NCBI RefSeq assembly: GCF_028682175.1
Contig: NZ_JANHKS010000003.1
Coordinates: 124,001 to 188,000 of the forward strand
DNA length: 64,000 nt
DNA from: Pseudomonas putida
Lineage (GTDB): Bacteria > Pseudomonadota > Gammaproteobacteria > Pseudomonadales > Pseudomonadaceae
Reading direction: 5' to 3'
Shown: piece by piece, positions 7,834 through 15,580 of the stretch
Numbering within the stretch: position 1 is the stretch's first letter
How the letters are laid out: every line of letters starts with the position of its first letter
Position numbers and translations under genes: made by a program
The notes under the pieces: model-generated
Told to the model about the DNA's origin: nothing
Database searches by the model: none
Seen by the model: only the letters and a program-made list of their open reading frames with translations

Positions 7834-9147
7834 ATGAGCAAACGACAGATCAAGCTGGGCGCCCTGACCATGGGCTGTGGTGGACCGGGGCGGCACAACC
7901 TCTGGCTCGACCCTGAGCTGCCGGCCGATGCCAGCGTCAATATCGACTGGTACATCGACATCGCGCGGCAGGCGGAGGCGGCGCTGTTCGACCTGATGTT
8001 CATTGTCGACAGCCAGTTCATCACACCGGGCTCGCCGTCGCATTACCTCAATCGCCTGGAACCGCTTACGCTGCTCTCGGCGCTGGCGGTGAGCACGCGA
8101 CATCTGGGCCTGGTCGGCACGCTGACCACCTCCTACAACTCGCCGTACAACGTGGCCCGGCGGCTGGCGTCGCTGGACCTGATCAGCAAGGGCCGCGCCG
8201 GTTGGAACGTGGTCACCAGCGGCGACGCCGGCACCGCCGGCAACTACAGTCGCGACGAGCACTACGACTACGACACCCGATATGGCCGCGCCGCCGAGCA
8301 TGTAAAGGTGGTGCAGGGGTTGTGGCAGTCCTATGAAGATGACGCTTTTGTGCGGGATCGCGCCAGCGGGCAGTTTCTCGACACCGACAAGCTGCATGCG
8401 CTCAATCACAAGGGCGAGCACTTCAGCGTGGTCGGGCCGCTGAATATCCAGCGCTCGCCTCAGGGCCAGCCGGTGATCTTTCAGGCCGGGGATTCGGAGC
8501 AAGGGCGTGAGCTGGGCGCGGCGACGGCGGATGTGGTGTTCACCCATGCGGCCAGCATCGAGCAGGGCCAGGCCTTCTACCGCGACGTCAAGGGCAGGGC
8601 GCAGCGACTGGGACGCGATCCTGAGCAACTGCTGGTGCTGCCGGGGGCCGAGATCTATGTCGGGGACACCGATGAGCATGCCCGGGAAATCGAGCGGCAC
8701 TACCATCAGGCCGACCACAGCTTCGAGTTGGCGCTCAAGGAATTCGGGCGCAATTTCGGCTGGCACGATTTCAGTCAATATGACCTTGATGCACCGTTCC
8801 CGCAGGAAAGTCTTGAGGCCGCGCGCAGCAGCTTTTTCACCAATGCCAAGCGTATCGCCGACCAGGCACGGGAGAAGGGGTTTACCTTGCGCCAGGCGGT
8901 GGAGTTCGGCCGCCAGTTGCGCCCGGGCGCTTTCGTGGGATCGGCCGAAACCGTGGCCCGCAAGATGACCGAGTGGTTCGAAGCGCGGGCGCTGGACGGG
9001 TTCAATATCTACATCGGCCATCCGGGTCAGTTCAAGCGTTTCACCGGGGAAGTCATACCGTTGTTGCAGGAACGCGGGGTGTATCGCACGGCGTATGAAG
9101 GCACGACCTTGCGCGAAAGCCTGGGGCTCGAGATCCCGAGGTTCTGA
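7834..9147 (+). CDS. FMN-dependent monooxygenase, NtaA/SnaA/DszA family
   Basis: 437 aa, the usual length for this branch of the bacterial luciferase-like superfamily. Seen: N-terminal KLGALTMGCGGPGRHNLW, FDLMFIVDSQF (about 53-63), RHLGLVGTLTTSYNSPYNVAR (about 89-109), the signature SKGRAGWNVVTS (about 118-129) and the flavin/phosphate region PVIFQAGDSEQGRELGA. Enzymes of this family use reduced FMN and oxygen to cleave C-S or C-N bonds in sulfones, sulfonates or nitrilotriacetate. Placed 20 bases after an SsuA-like binding protein it most likely serves organosulfur use. The flavin reductase partner is not in the window. Confidence 0.87.
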   Translation: MSKRQIKLGALTMGCGGPGRHNLWLDPELPADASVNIDWYIDIARQAEAALFDLMFIVDSQFITPGSPSHYLNRLEPLTLLSALAVSTRHLGLVGTLTTSYNSPYNVARRLASLDLISKGRAGWNVVTSGDAGTAGNYSRDEHYDYDTRYGRAAEHVKVVQGLWQSYEDDAFVRDRASGQFLDTDKLHALNHKGEHFSVVGPLNIQRSPQGQPVIFQAGDSEQGRELGAATADVVFTHAASIEQGQAFYRDVKGRAQRLGRDPEQLLVLPGAEIYVGDTDEHAREIERHYHQADHSFELALKEFGRNFGWHDFSQYDLDAPFPQESLEAARSSFFTNAKRIADQAREKGFTLRQAVEFGRQLRPGAFVGSAETVARKMTEWFEARALDGFNIYIGHPGQFKRFTGEVIPLLQERGVYRTAYEGTTLRESLGLEIPRF

Positions 9148-9180
9148 ATACCCCGATCGCGGGTTTACATGCCTCCCATC

Positions 9181-9334
9181 GTAGGAGCGCGCTTGCCCGC
9201 GACCTGGCGCGCAGCGACAGCAAATTCGGTGAATGCGGTGCACCTGACAGGACGCGGTGTCTGGTTTTGCTGCCGCTGCCGCTGCCGCTGCCGCTGCCGC
9301 TGCCGCGCCAGATCGCGGGCAAGCGCGCTCCTAC
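9181..9334. repeat. REP doublet (GTAGGAGCGCGC family) carrying a GCTGCC hexamer tract
   Basis: Arms GTAGGAGCGCGCTTGCCCGC and its complement ending GCGCGCTCCTAC (to 9334) enclose about 110 bases. In the loop, 9268-9306 is a run of about six GCTGCC/GCCGCT hexamers. The tract lies between convergent genes (monooxygenase and LysR). Confidence 0.85.
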
Positions 9335-9367
9335 GCCCTGCGGGCAGAATCAAGAGCGCACCCGGGC

Positions 9368-10261
9368 TCAACCCACCCGTTCGATCAACTCAAGCTCGCG
9401 CATCAGCCAGTCGGCGAAGGCCTTGGCCAGGTCGTTGTCGCCCCGAGGCGGCATGATGATGAAATAGGGGTGAGGGGCGGGAAATTCGATGTCGAACAGG
9501 CGAATCAGCGTGCCCTGGGCCAGTTGCTCGCCGGCCAGGATGTGGTCGCTGATGGTGATGCCAACCCCGGCAATCGCCGCGCCGATGGTAAGCGAGGCGT
9601 CGGGCAGGAAGATGTTCTGCCGGCCTTGCAGGCTGGGAATTCCCGCCGCCAGAAAATAGCGGCTCCAGTCATAGCCGTCGTCCTCGTGGAGCAATACCTG
9701 CCGCGCCAGATCCCGCGGCTTGCGCAGGGGTTCGCTGCCGTTGAGCAGGCGCGGGCTGCACACCGGGAAATACAGGATGTCGCCCAGTGCCGCGATACGC
9801 TGGCCTTGCACCTCGCTGTCGCCAAAAGAAATCACCATGTCCACGTTCTGCGTGGCGTGCTCGATGGGCAGCAGGTGCAACGAAACTTCAGGGTAGTCGC
9901 GCAGAAAACGCTCCAGCATCCCCGAGATCCGTGCCAGCAACGCCGGGGCGCAGGCGATGCGCAGGCTGCCGGAAGGGGTGACCGTCGGCAGGGCATTCTG
10001 GATATCGCGCAACTGCTCGAATGCACCATTGACCAACTGGCTAAGCTTACGCCCCGCTGAGGTCAGGTGAACGCCCTTGCCATTGCGCTCCACCAGCGCG
10101 ACTTCCAGTTCCTCCTCGAGCTTTTTGATCTGATGGCTGATCGCGCTGTGGGTGACGTGCAGCTCCAGCGCCGCAGCACCGGTACTGCCCTGGCGAACCA
10201 GTGCATCAAAAGCGCGCAAGGCAATCAGGGAGGGGAGGCGGCGTGTCGCTTTCAGGGGCAT
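9368..10261 (-). CDS. LysR-family transcriptional regulator (GcvA-like)
   Basis: 297 aa. Seen: winged helix-turn-helix at about 10-67 (LIALRAFDALVRQGSTGAAALELHVTHSAISHQIKKLEEEL) and a GcvA-type effector-binding domain to the C-terminus (GSLRIACAPALLARISGMLERF from about 97, ITISDHILAGEQLAQG near 245). It is divergent from the ABC transporter/hydrolase operon starting at 10390, the standard arrangement for a LysR activator of its neighbour. The long palindrome just in front of its start codon (10271-10296) is the probable autoregulatory and operon operator. The inducer is unknown; a substrate or breakdown product of the adjacent operon is the natural guess. Confidence 0.9.
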   Translation of the reverse strand: MPLKATRRLPSLIALRAFDALVRQGSTGAAALELHVTHSAISHQIKKLEEELEVALVERNGKGVHLTSAGRKLSQLVNGAFEQLRDIQNALPTVTPSGSLRIACAPALLARISGMLERFLRDYPEVSLHLLPIEHATQNVDMVISFGDSEVQGQRIAALGDILYFPVCSPRLLNGSEPLRKPRDLARQVLLHEDDGYDWSRYFLAAGIPSLQGRQNIFLPDASLTIGAAIAGVGITISDHILAGEQLAQGTLIRLFDIEFPAPHPYFIIMPPRGDNDLAKAFADWLMRELELIERVG

Positions 10262-10270
10262 TTTCGAGGT

Positions 10271-10296
10271 TTTCAGTGAATTGAATTCACATGAAA
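10271..10296. promoter_or_regulatory. Near-perfect palindromic operator between LysR gene and transporter operon
   Basis: Nested inverted repeats: TTTCA (10271-10275) with TGAAA (10292-10296), and GTGAATT (10276-10282) with AATTCAC (10284-10290) around a single central G. Only one extra A (10291) breaks the symmetry. It sits 10 bases upstream of the LysR start codon and about 95 bases upstream of the divergent operon. A nearby TTGAAG at 10314-10319 could be the -35 of the divergent promoter. Confidence 0.6.
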
Positions 10297-10389
10297 CCTA
10301 GAAAACAAATCAGTTGAAGTCAATTTAATTTGCCATGACGATAGCTGCACAGGACGGCGTCTGGCACGCCTACGCAGGAGGAAGATCCC

Positions 10390-11493
10390 ATGTCGATTTC
10401 CCCGGAACATTTCGTCGATCTGCAGCAACTGGGCAAGTGCTATGGCGCCACCCGTGCGCTGAGCGACATCACCCTCCATATCAAACGTGGCGAATTTCTC
10501 ACCCTGCTCGGGCCGTCCGGTTCCGGCAAAAGCACCACGCTGATGATGCTCGCAGGCTTCGAACAACCCAGTGAAGGCCGGATCCTGTGCAATGGCCGGG
10601 ACATCACCGGCTTGCCCGCCGACCAGCGCAATTTCGGCGTGGTGTTCCAGGGCTACGCGCTGTTTCCGCACATGACCGTGGAGCAGAACATCGGCTATCC
10701 GCTGAAGGTCCGCAAGATGGCGCCGGAGCAGATCAAACAGCGGGTCGGCCGCATGATCGAGCGGGTCGGGCTCGATGGCATGGGCACCCGTGGCATCAAG
10801 CAACTGTCCGGCGGCCAGCAACAACGCGTGGCGCTGGCCCGGGCGCTGGTGTTCGAGCCACCGCTGTTGCTGCTCGATGAGCCGCTGTCGGCGCTGGACC
10901 GCCGCCTGCGTCAGGAGATGCAGGGTGAGCTGGCACGCATGCACAAGGAGTTCGGCACCACCTTCGTTTTCGTCACCCACGATCAGGAAGAAGCGCTGGC
11001 GCTCTCGGACCGCATCGCCGTGTTCAACCGGGGGCGGCTGGAGCAACTGGGCACGCCCCAGGAAGTCTACGAGCGTCCCGCCAGCCGCTTTGTGGCCAAT
11101 TTCCTGGGTGACACCAACCTCTTGGGCGTGAACGACATCAGCCGCCAGGACGGCGCGCTGGTGTGCAATTACCAGGGTCGGTCCCTGCGCATCACTCAAG
11201 GCGTGGAGCGGCCGCTGTCGTTCGCCAGCACCGAGCACTGGCTGGCGATTCGTCCCGAGCATCTGGACCTCAAACCTGTGGACCAGACCGGCAACGGCAA
11301 TGGCGTGGTAGCGCGGATGGAAGCCATTACCTACCTGGGCACCCACGTCAGCGTCGATCTGCGCACCCAGGATGCCCAGCCGATTGCCCTGCGCATCCCC
11401 GTCAGCCATCCCTTGTTGAACAGTCTTGAACGGGGGCAGCCGTACTGGTGCTCCTGGTCCCAGCAGCACGGTCACCTGATTTCAAACCAATAA
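10390..11493 (+). CDS. Polyamine-type ABC transporter ATP-binding protein (PotA-like)
   Basis: 367 aa. Seen: Walker A GPSGSGKST (41-49), Q-loop VVFQGYALFPHMTVEQN (about 84-100), signature [15 protein letters not shown] (about 138-152), Walker B LLLLDEPLSALD (about 158-169), switch VTHDQEEAL (about 196-204), and a C-terminal TOBE domain (about 280-360) typical of PotA/FbpC/MalK-type ATPases. AGGAGGAAG precedes ATG 10390. It powers uptake by the following binding protein and two permeases and is the first gene of a six-gene operon that ends in two hydrolases. Confidence 0.9.
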   Translation: MSISPEHFVDLQQLGKCYGATRALSDITLHIKRGEFLTLLGPSGSGKSTTLMMLAGFEQPSEGRILCNGRDITGLPADQRNFGVVFQGYALFPHMTVEQNIGYPLKVRKMAPEQIKQRVGRMIERVGLDGMGTRGIKQLSGGQQQRVALARALVFEPPLLLLDEPLSALDRRLRQEMQGELARMHKEFGTTFVFVTHDQEEALALSDRIAVFNRGRLEQLGTPQEVYERPASRFVANFLGDTNLLGVNDISRQDGALVCNYQGRSLRITQGVERPLSFASTEHWLAIRPEHLDLKPVDQTGNGNGVVARMEAITYLGTHVSVDLRTQDAQPIALRIPVSHPLLNSLERGQPYWCSWSQQHGHLISNQ

Positions 11494-11537
11494 CAACATT
11501 TCGATCACCTGCCGCCACTTTGCAAAGGGAACCGAGA

Positions 11538-12650
11538 ATGAAAGACAAACAGCACTTTATCGAGGACGTTGCCCAGATCGCCCAGCAGCGAGTGGAGGCG
11601 GGCACCCTCAGCCGTCGCAGCTTCAACCAGTTGCTGATGGTGATGGCCGCCGCCGCTGGCATGGGGCCTTTGCGCAAGGCCTTTGCCGACAGCGGCTCGG
11701 TGGTGGTGGCGAACTGGGGCGGCGATGCGGTCCCGGCGTTCGAGAAAAGCTTTCAGGCCTTCAACGCCGCCGGCATGAAGCTGCAGGTGGACGGCAGCGG
11801 GCCGACCGAGGGCGCGGTGAAAACCCAGGTCAACAGTGGCGCGGTGCGTTGGGACGTGTGCGACGGCGAGATGTACTCGTCCTATCGCCTGGGCAAGGAG
11901 GGCGTACTGACGCCCATCGACTACAGCGTGGTCGACAAGTCCCTGATCGGCTATGGCGACGTCCACGAGTTCGGCCTGGCCAATTACAGCTACAGCTATG
12001 TGATGGGCTATGACGCAAAGAAATTCGGCAAGAACCCGCCCAAGAGCTGGGCCGACTTCTGGGACGTGAAGAAGTACCCTGGCAAACGCACGCTGTACAA
12101 GTGGATGAGCGCCAACCTCGAATGCGCGCTGCTGGCCGACGGCGTGACCCCGGACAAACTCTATCCGCTGGATGTCGACCGCGCCCTGCGCAAGATCGAA
12201 GAGCTGATGCCGCACATCGTCACCCACTGGTCCACCGGCGCCGAATGCCAGCAGTTGCTGCGTGACGGCGAGGTGAGCATGGCGCAGATGTGGCACACCC
12301 GCGCGCAACTGGTAAAGCAGGACACCGGCGGCGCCATCGACTGGGGCTTCGACAACGCTATCGTCGCGCCATCGGTGTGGATGGTACCCAAGAACAACCC
12401 CGCAGGCGCCGCCAATGCCATGAAGTTCATCGCGTTTGCCTTGCGCCCCGAAACCCAGGCCAAGTTGATGGAGGTCTACAACATGGGCCCCGTGGACAGC
12501 AAGGTGAACAGCCTGCTGTCGGCCGACCTGCAGAAGATCAACCCCACGGCGCCGGACAACCTGCGCAAACAGGTGCAGATGAACAACCTGTGGTACGCCG
12601 ACCACTACAGCGACACCCTCAACCGTTACCTGGCCCTGATCGGTGGCTGA
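11538..12650 (+). CDS. Polyamine-type ABC transporter substrate-binding protein with twin-arginine signal
   Basis: 370 aa, PotD/family 1-like. ATG 11538 has AACCGAGA upstream and opens an N-terminus with SRRSFNQ at 25-31 followed by a hydrophobic stretch LLMVMAAAAGMG and a probable cleavage after KAFA (about 50). This is a twin-arginine export signal with a longer n-region than a Sec signal. The mature part has VVVANWGGDAVPAFEKSFQAFNAAG and the PotD-like pattern AVRWDVCDGEMYSSYRLGKEG. It binds the operon's substrate in the periplasm; folded export by Tat is unusual for transporter binding proteins but known. The ligand could be a polyamine, an acetylated polyamine or another cationic amide. 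Confidence 0.87.
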   Translation: MKDKQHFIEDVAQIAQQRVEAGTLSRRSFNQLLMVMAAAAGMGPLRKAFADSGSVVVANWGGDAVPAFEKSFQAFNAAGMKLQVDGSGPTEGAVKTQVNSGAVRWDVCDGEMYSSYRLGKEGVLTPIDYSVVDKSLIGYGDVHEFGLANYSYSYVMGYDAKKFGKNPPKSWADFWDVKKYPGKRTLYKWMSANLECALLADGVTPDKLYPLDVDRALRKIEELMPHIVTHWSTGAECQQLLRDGEVSMAQMWHTRAQLVKQDTGGAIDWGFDNAIVAPSVWMVPKNNPAGAANAMKFIAFALRPETQAKLMEVYNMGPVDSKVNSLLSADLQKINPTAPDNLRKQVQMNNLWYADHYSDTLNRYLALIGG

Positions 12651-12651
12651 C

Positions 12652-13500
12652 ATGCGCATCAGTTTCCACGGCACGTTGCGCATCTATGCGCTGCTGATCC
12701 TGCCCCTGCCGTTGTTGATCGTGGTCGGCTACCTGCTGCCCACCGCGGGCGTGCTGGGCTGGAGCCTGAGCCTGCCGCAACCGGGCTTGCAGAACTACGC
12801 GACGATTCTGGACACGGCCTCGATCCACACGGTGATCTGGCGCACGCTGCGGATCTGCCTGCTGACCACGGCGATCAGCGTGACGATTGCCTACCTGATC
12901 GCCTTTCGCTGGCGCTTTGCCTCGGCCCGTGGGCGGATGTTGATCGAGCTGTTCGTGCTGCTGCCGTTCTGGCTGTCGATGCTGATCCGCGCCTTCGCCT
13001 GGCTGGTATTGCTGCGCAACGATGGCCTGGTCAACCAGGGCCTGCTGACCTTGGGGCTGGTGGATGAGCCCCTGGCGCTGGTGCGCAACGAACTGGGCGC
13101 GCTGATCGGCATGGTGCATTTCATGGTGCCCTACGCCGTCCTGCCGTTACTGTCCTCCATGGGCCAGGTGGACGACAGTCTGCTGCGCGCCTCCTCGAGC
13201 CTGGGCGCCGGACGCTGGGAAACCCTGCGCAACGTGTTCTTCCCGCTGACCCTGCCGGGGGTCGCAGCGGCGATGGCCACGGTGTTCGTGTTCAGCCTGG
13301 GGTGCTTCGTCACGCCGGCGCTGCTGGGCGGCGGCAAGGCGGCGATGCTGGCCGAGAGTATCTACATCCAGATGTTCCAGCTGTCGAACTGGGGCCTGGG
13401 CGCGGCGTTGAGCATCGTGCTGATGGCGATGGTCGCGGTCTGTGCCGTGGTGTTCGTCAAGTTGGTGGGCGTCGGGCGGTTTACCGGGAGACAGGCATGA
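12652..13500 (+). CDS. Polyamine-type ABC transporter permease (PotB-like)
   Basis: 282 aa from ATG 12652, which lies one base after the binding-protein stop; a GTG at 12643 would add three residues and overlap it. Seen: six likely membrane helices (about 10-32, 64-84, 98-120, 145-165, 195-220, 245-268) and the EAA loop (DSLLRASSSLGAGRWETLRNVFFPLTLPG, about 178-206). SMLIRAFAWLVLLRNDGLVN is the family's conserved first-loop motif. Forms the channel with the next gene, with which it has an ATGA overlap. Confidence 0.88.
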   Translation: MRISFHGTLRIYALLILPLPLLIVVGYLLPTAGVLGWSLSLPQPGLQNYATILDTASIHTVIWRTLRICLLTTAISVTIAYLIAFRWRFASARGRMLIELFVLLPFWLSMLIRAFAWLVLLRNDGLVNQGLLTLGLVDEPLALVRNELGALIGMVHFMVPYAVLPLLSSMGQVDDSLLRASSSLGAGRWETLRNVFFPLTLPGVAAAMATVFVFSLGCFVTPALLGGGKAAMLAESIYIQMFQLSNWGLGAALSIVLMAMVAVCAVVFVKLVGVGRFTGRQA

Positions 13501-14348
13501 ACATGGGACGCACCTTGAGCAATCCTGCCACCGTCGCACACGAACCGCAGTCGCGCCGGCCGAAGGTGAACATCGCCCGCTGGCTGTCGATGGCTGCTAT
13601 GTGGCTGGCGGCGCTGTTTCTGCTGCTGCCGATCCTGGTGATCGTGCCGTTGTCGTTCGGCGACCAGCGTTACCTGTCGTTTCCCGACGGTGCCTGGTCG
13701 CTGCGCCACTACCTGACCCTGCTGGACGGCGCCTGGCTCAGCTCGATCCTGCAAAGCCTGGGGCTGGCCGTGGTGGTGGGGGTGGTGAGCACGGTTCTGT
13801 CGTTTCTGTTCGCCACCGGCATCTGGCTGGAGCCGCGTTATCGCGTGGCGCTGACCCTGATCGTATTGCTGCCGATGATCGTGCCGCAGGTGGTGTCGGC
13901 AATGTCGATCTACTACCTGGGTGCTTCGGTCAAGCAGCTGGACTCGCTGGTCGGCGTGGGTTTCGGGCACCTGATGATGGCCTTGCCATATTCACTGATC
14001 GCCATGCTGGTGGCCTACAGCCGGCTGGACAGCAGCCTGTACAAGGCCTCCCGTTCACTGGGTGCAGGCTTGGGTTCGACCATCGTTCAGGTCTTGATGC
14101 CCAACGTGCGCGGCGGCCTGGCGGGCAGTTTCTTCATGGCGTTCATCATGTCCTGGGAGGAGGTGGTGGTGACCCTGTTCACCAGCGGCCTGAACGTCAT
14201 CACCTTGCCCAAGAGAATCTGGGACGGTCTGCGCTACAACCTCGACCCGGCGATTGCCGCCGTCTCCACGCTGATGGTCTTCATCACTCTGGTGGTGCTG
14301 CTGGTGCGCATGTACCGGCATGACCGCAACGCTTCACCGGGCGGCTGA
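13497..14348 (+). CDS. Polyamine-type ABC transporter permease (PotC-like)
   Basis: 283 aa starting in an ATGA overlap with the PotB-like gene (a second ATG at 13503 is possible). Seen: cytoplasmic N-terminus, membrane helices at about 32-54, 85-110, 115-140, 150-175, 205-230 and 250-272, PLSFGDQRYLSFPDG after the first helix (typical of PotC) and the EAA loop SSLYKASRSLGAGLGSTIVQVLMPNVRGG (about 180-208). Completes the importer. The 70-base gap to the next gene contains AAGGAGGG, a strong ribosome-binding site. Confidence 0.88.
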   Translation: MNMGRTLSNPATVAHEPQSRRPKVNIARWLSMAAMWLAALFLLLPILVIVPLSFGDQRYLSFPDGAWSLRHYLTLLDGAWLSSILQSLGLAVVVGVVSTVLSFLFATGIWLEPRYRVALTLIVLLPMIVPQVVSAMSIYYLGASVKQLDSLVGVGFGHLMMALPYSLIAMLVAYSRLDSSLYKASRSLGAGLGSTIVQVLMPNVRGGLAGSFFMAFIMSWEEVVVTLFTSGLNVITLPKRIWDGLRYNLDPAIAAVSTLMVFITLVVLLVRMYRHDRNASPGG

Positions 14349-14418
14349 CCCGCCCGGATCGACCTCTGGCTGCATCTACCTGAAAAACGCTCACCTTTTC
14401 CCTAAGGAGGGAATCGTC

Positions 14419-15570
14419 ATGATGACTGCTTTTCCGCTGCGCACCTACCGTCAACGTATCGAGGCCGTGAAGCGACGCATGACTGCGCGCGGGCTGGACG
14501 CCCTGGTGATCAATTACCCGGACAACATCAACTACCTGACCGGTTTCGACAGCCTGGGTTTTCTCTGGTACCAGGCGCTGATCATCTCGCCGAAACTCGC
14601 GAATCCCATCTTCCTCACGCGCACCAGCGAAGAGCCTTGCACCTATGAGCTGTCGTGCCTGGAAGAGGGGATCTTCTACGACATCGCCAAACAGGACCCG
14701 CTGCGCATCGTCGCCGATTCGCTCGAAGGGCTCGGCTTGAGCCAGGGCCGTATCGGTCTGGAAATGCAGGCCTCGACCTTCAGCGCGCTGCAATACACCA
14801 CGCTGCTCAAGCACATGCCCCACGCCCATTTCGAAGACGCCTCGGTGGTGGTCGCCGAAGAGCGCCTGATCAAGACCGCCGAAGAGATCGAGTACCAGCG
14901 CAGCGCCGCGCGAATGGCCGACCAGGGCATGCTCGCCGCGTTCGAGGCCCTGCGGCCGGGAATGTCCGAGGTGCAAATCTCCGGGATCGTCGCCAAGGCG
15001 CTGGGCGATGCGGGCAGCGAGTACGCAGCGATCAGCCCGATGTGCGCCACCGGCCGGCGCAGCACCATGACCCACGCCATGCCGCACCGGCTGACCATTA
15101 GCCCCGGCGATGTGGTGATCCTCGAACACGCCGGGGTGTGCAACCGCTACCACGCCATCCTGATGCGCAGCGCGGTGATCGGCAAACCGACAGCCCGAGT
15201 GCGGGAAGTCTCGACGCTGCTAACCGAAGCCTTCAACGCCGCTATCGACATCGCCAAGCCAGGCACGCCGGTGGGTGAGGCCAACCGCGTGTGCAACGCG
15301 ATCCTGGACCGCATCGACCTGTCGCGCACTCGCGTACACCGCATCGGCTACAGCCTGGGGCTTGCCTATCCGCCGACCTGGCTTGAGGCGATGATGGTCG
15401 ATGAGGCCGACGATCATGTGTTCCAGCCCAACATGTCGTTCTCCATCGAACCGAACCTGTCGCTCTACAGCGAAGGCTTCGGCCTGAAACTGGGCGACAC
15501 GGTGTTGTGCGGCAAGGACGGCTCCAGGAGCCTGTCGGACATTCCACCTGAACTGCACGTGATTGACTGA
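14419..15570 (+). CDS. M24 family (Xaa-Pro peptidase / creatinase-like) hydrolase lacking most metal ligands
   Basis: 383 aa. ATG 14419 has AAGGAGGG 8 bases upstream. Seen: an N-terminal creatinase domain (about 8-150, with NYPDNINYLTGFDS) and a pita-bread domain (about 155-383). Of the five metal ligands of true M24 peptidases only Glu344 (SIEP) is kept. The two aspartates are replaced (EHAGVCNRYHAILMR, at about His237 and Ile247), the histidine of HGIGL becomes Tyr311 (YSLGL) and the last glutamate becomes Gly359. Metal-free members of this fold include creatinase and, as I recall, ectoine hydrolase, both opening C-N bonds. So a hydrolase of an amide, amidine or cyclic C-N compound brought in by the adjacent transporter is likelier than a peptidase. 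Confidence 0.8.
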   Translation: MMTAFPLRTYRQRIEAVKRRMTARGLDALVINYPDNINYLTGFDSLGFLWYQALIISPKLANPIFLTRTSEEPCTYELSCLEEGIFYDIAKQDPLRIVADSLEGLGLSQGRIGLEMQASTFSALQYTTLLKHMPHAHFEDASVVVAEERLIKTAEEIEYQRSAARMADQGMLAAFEALRPGMSEVQISGIVAKALGDAGSEYAAISPMCATGRRSTMTHAMPHRLTISPGDVVILEHAGVCNRYHAILMRSAVIGKPTARVREVSTLLTEAFNAAIDIAKPGTPVGEANRVCNAILDRIDLSRTRVHRIGYSLGLAYPPTWLEAMMVDEADDHVFQPNMSFSIEPNLSLYSEGFGLKLGDTVLCGKDGSRSLSDIPPELHVID

Positions 15571-15580
15571 GGACGCCGCC

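Noticed and set aside
7762..9243. 493-codon minus-strand frame opposite the monooxygenase
   Set aside because: The monooxygenase frame has all family motifs; the opposite frame has none.
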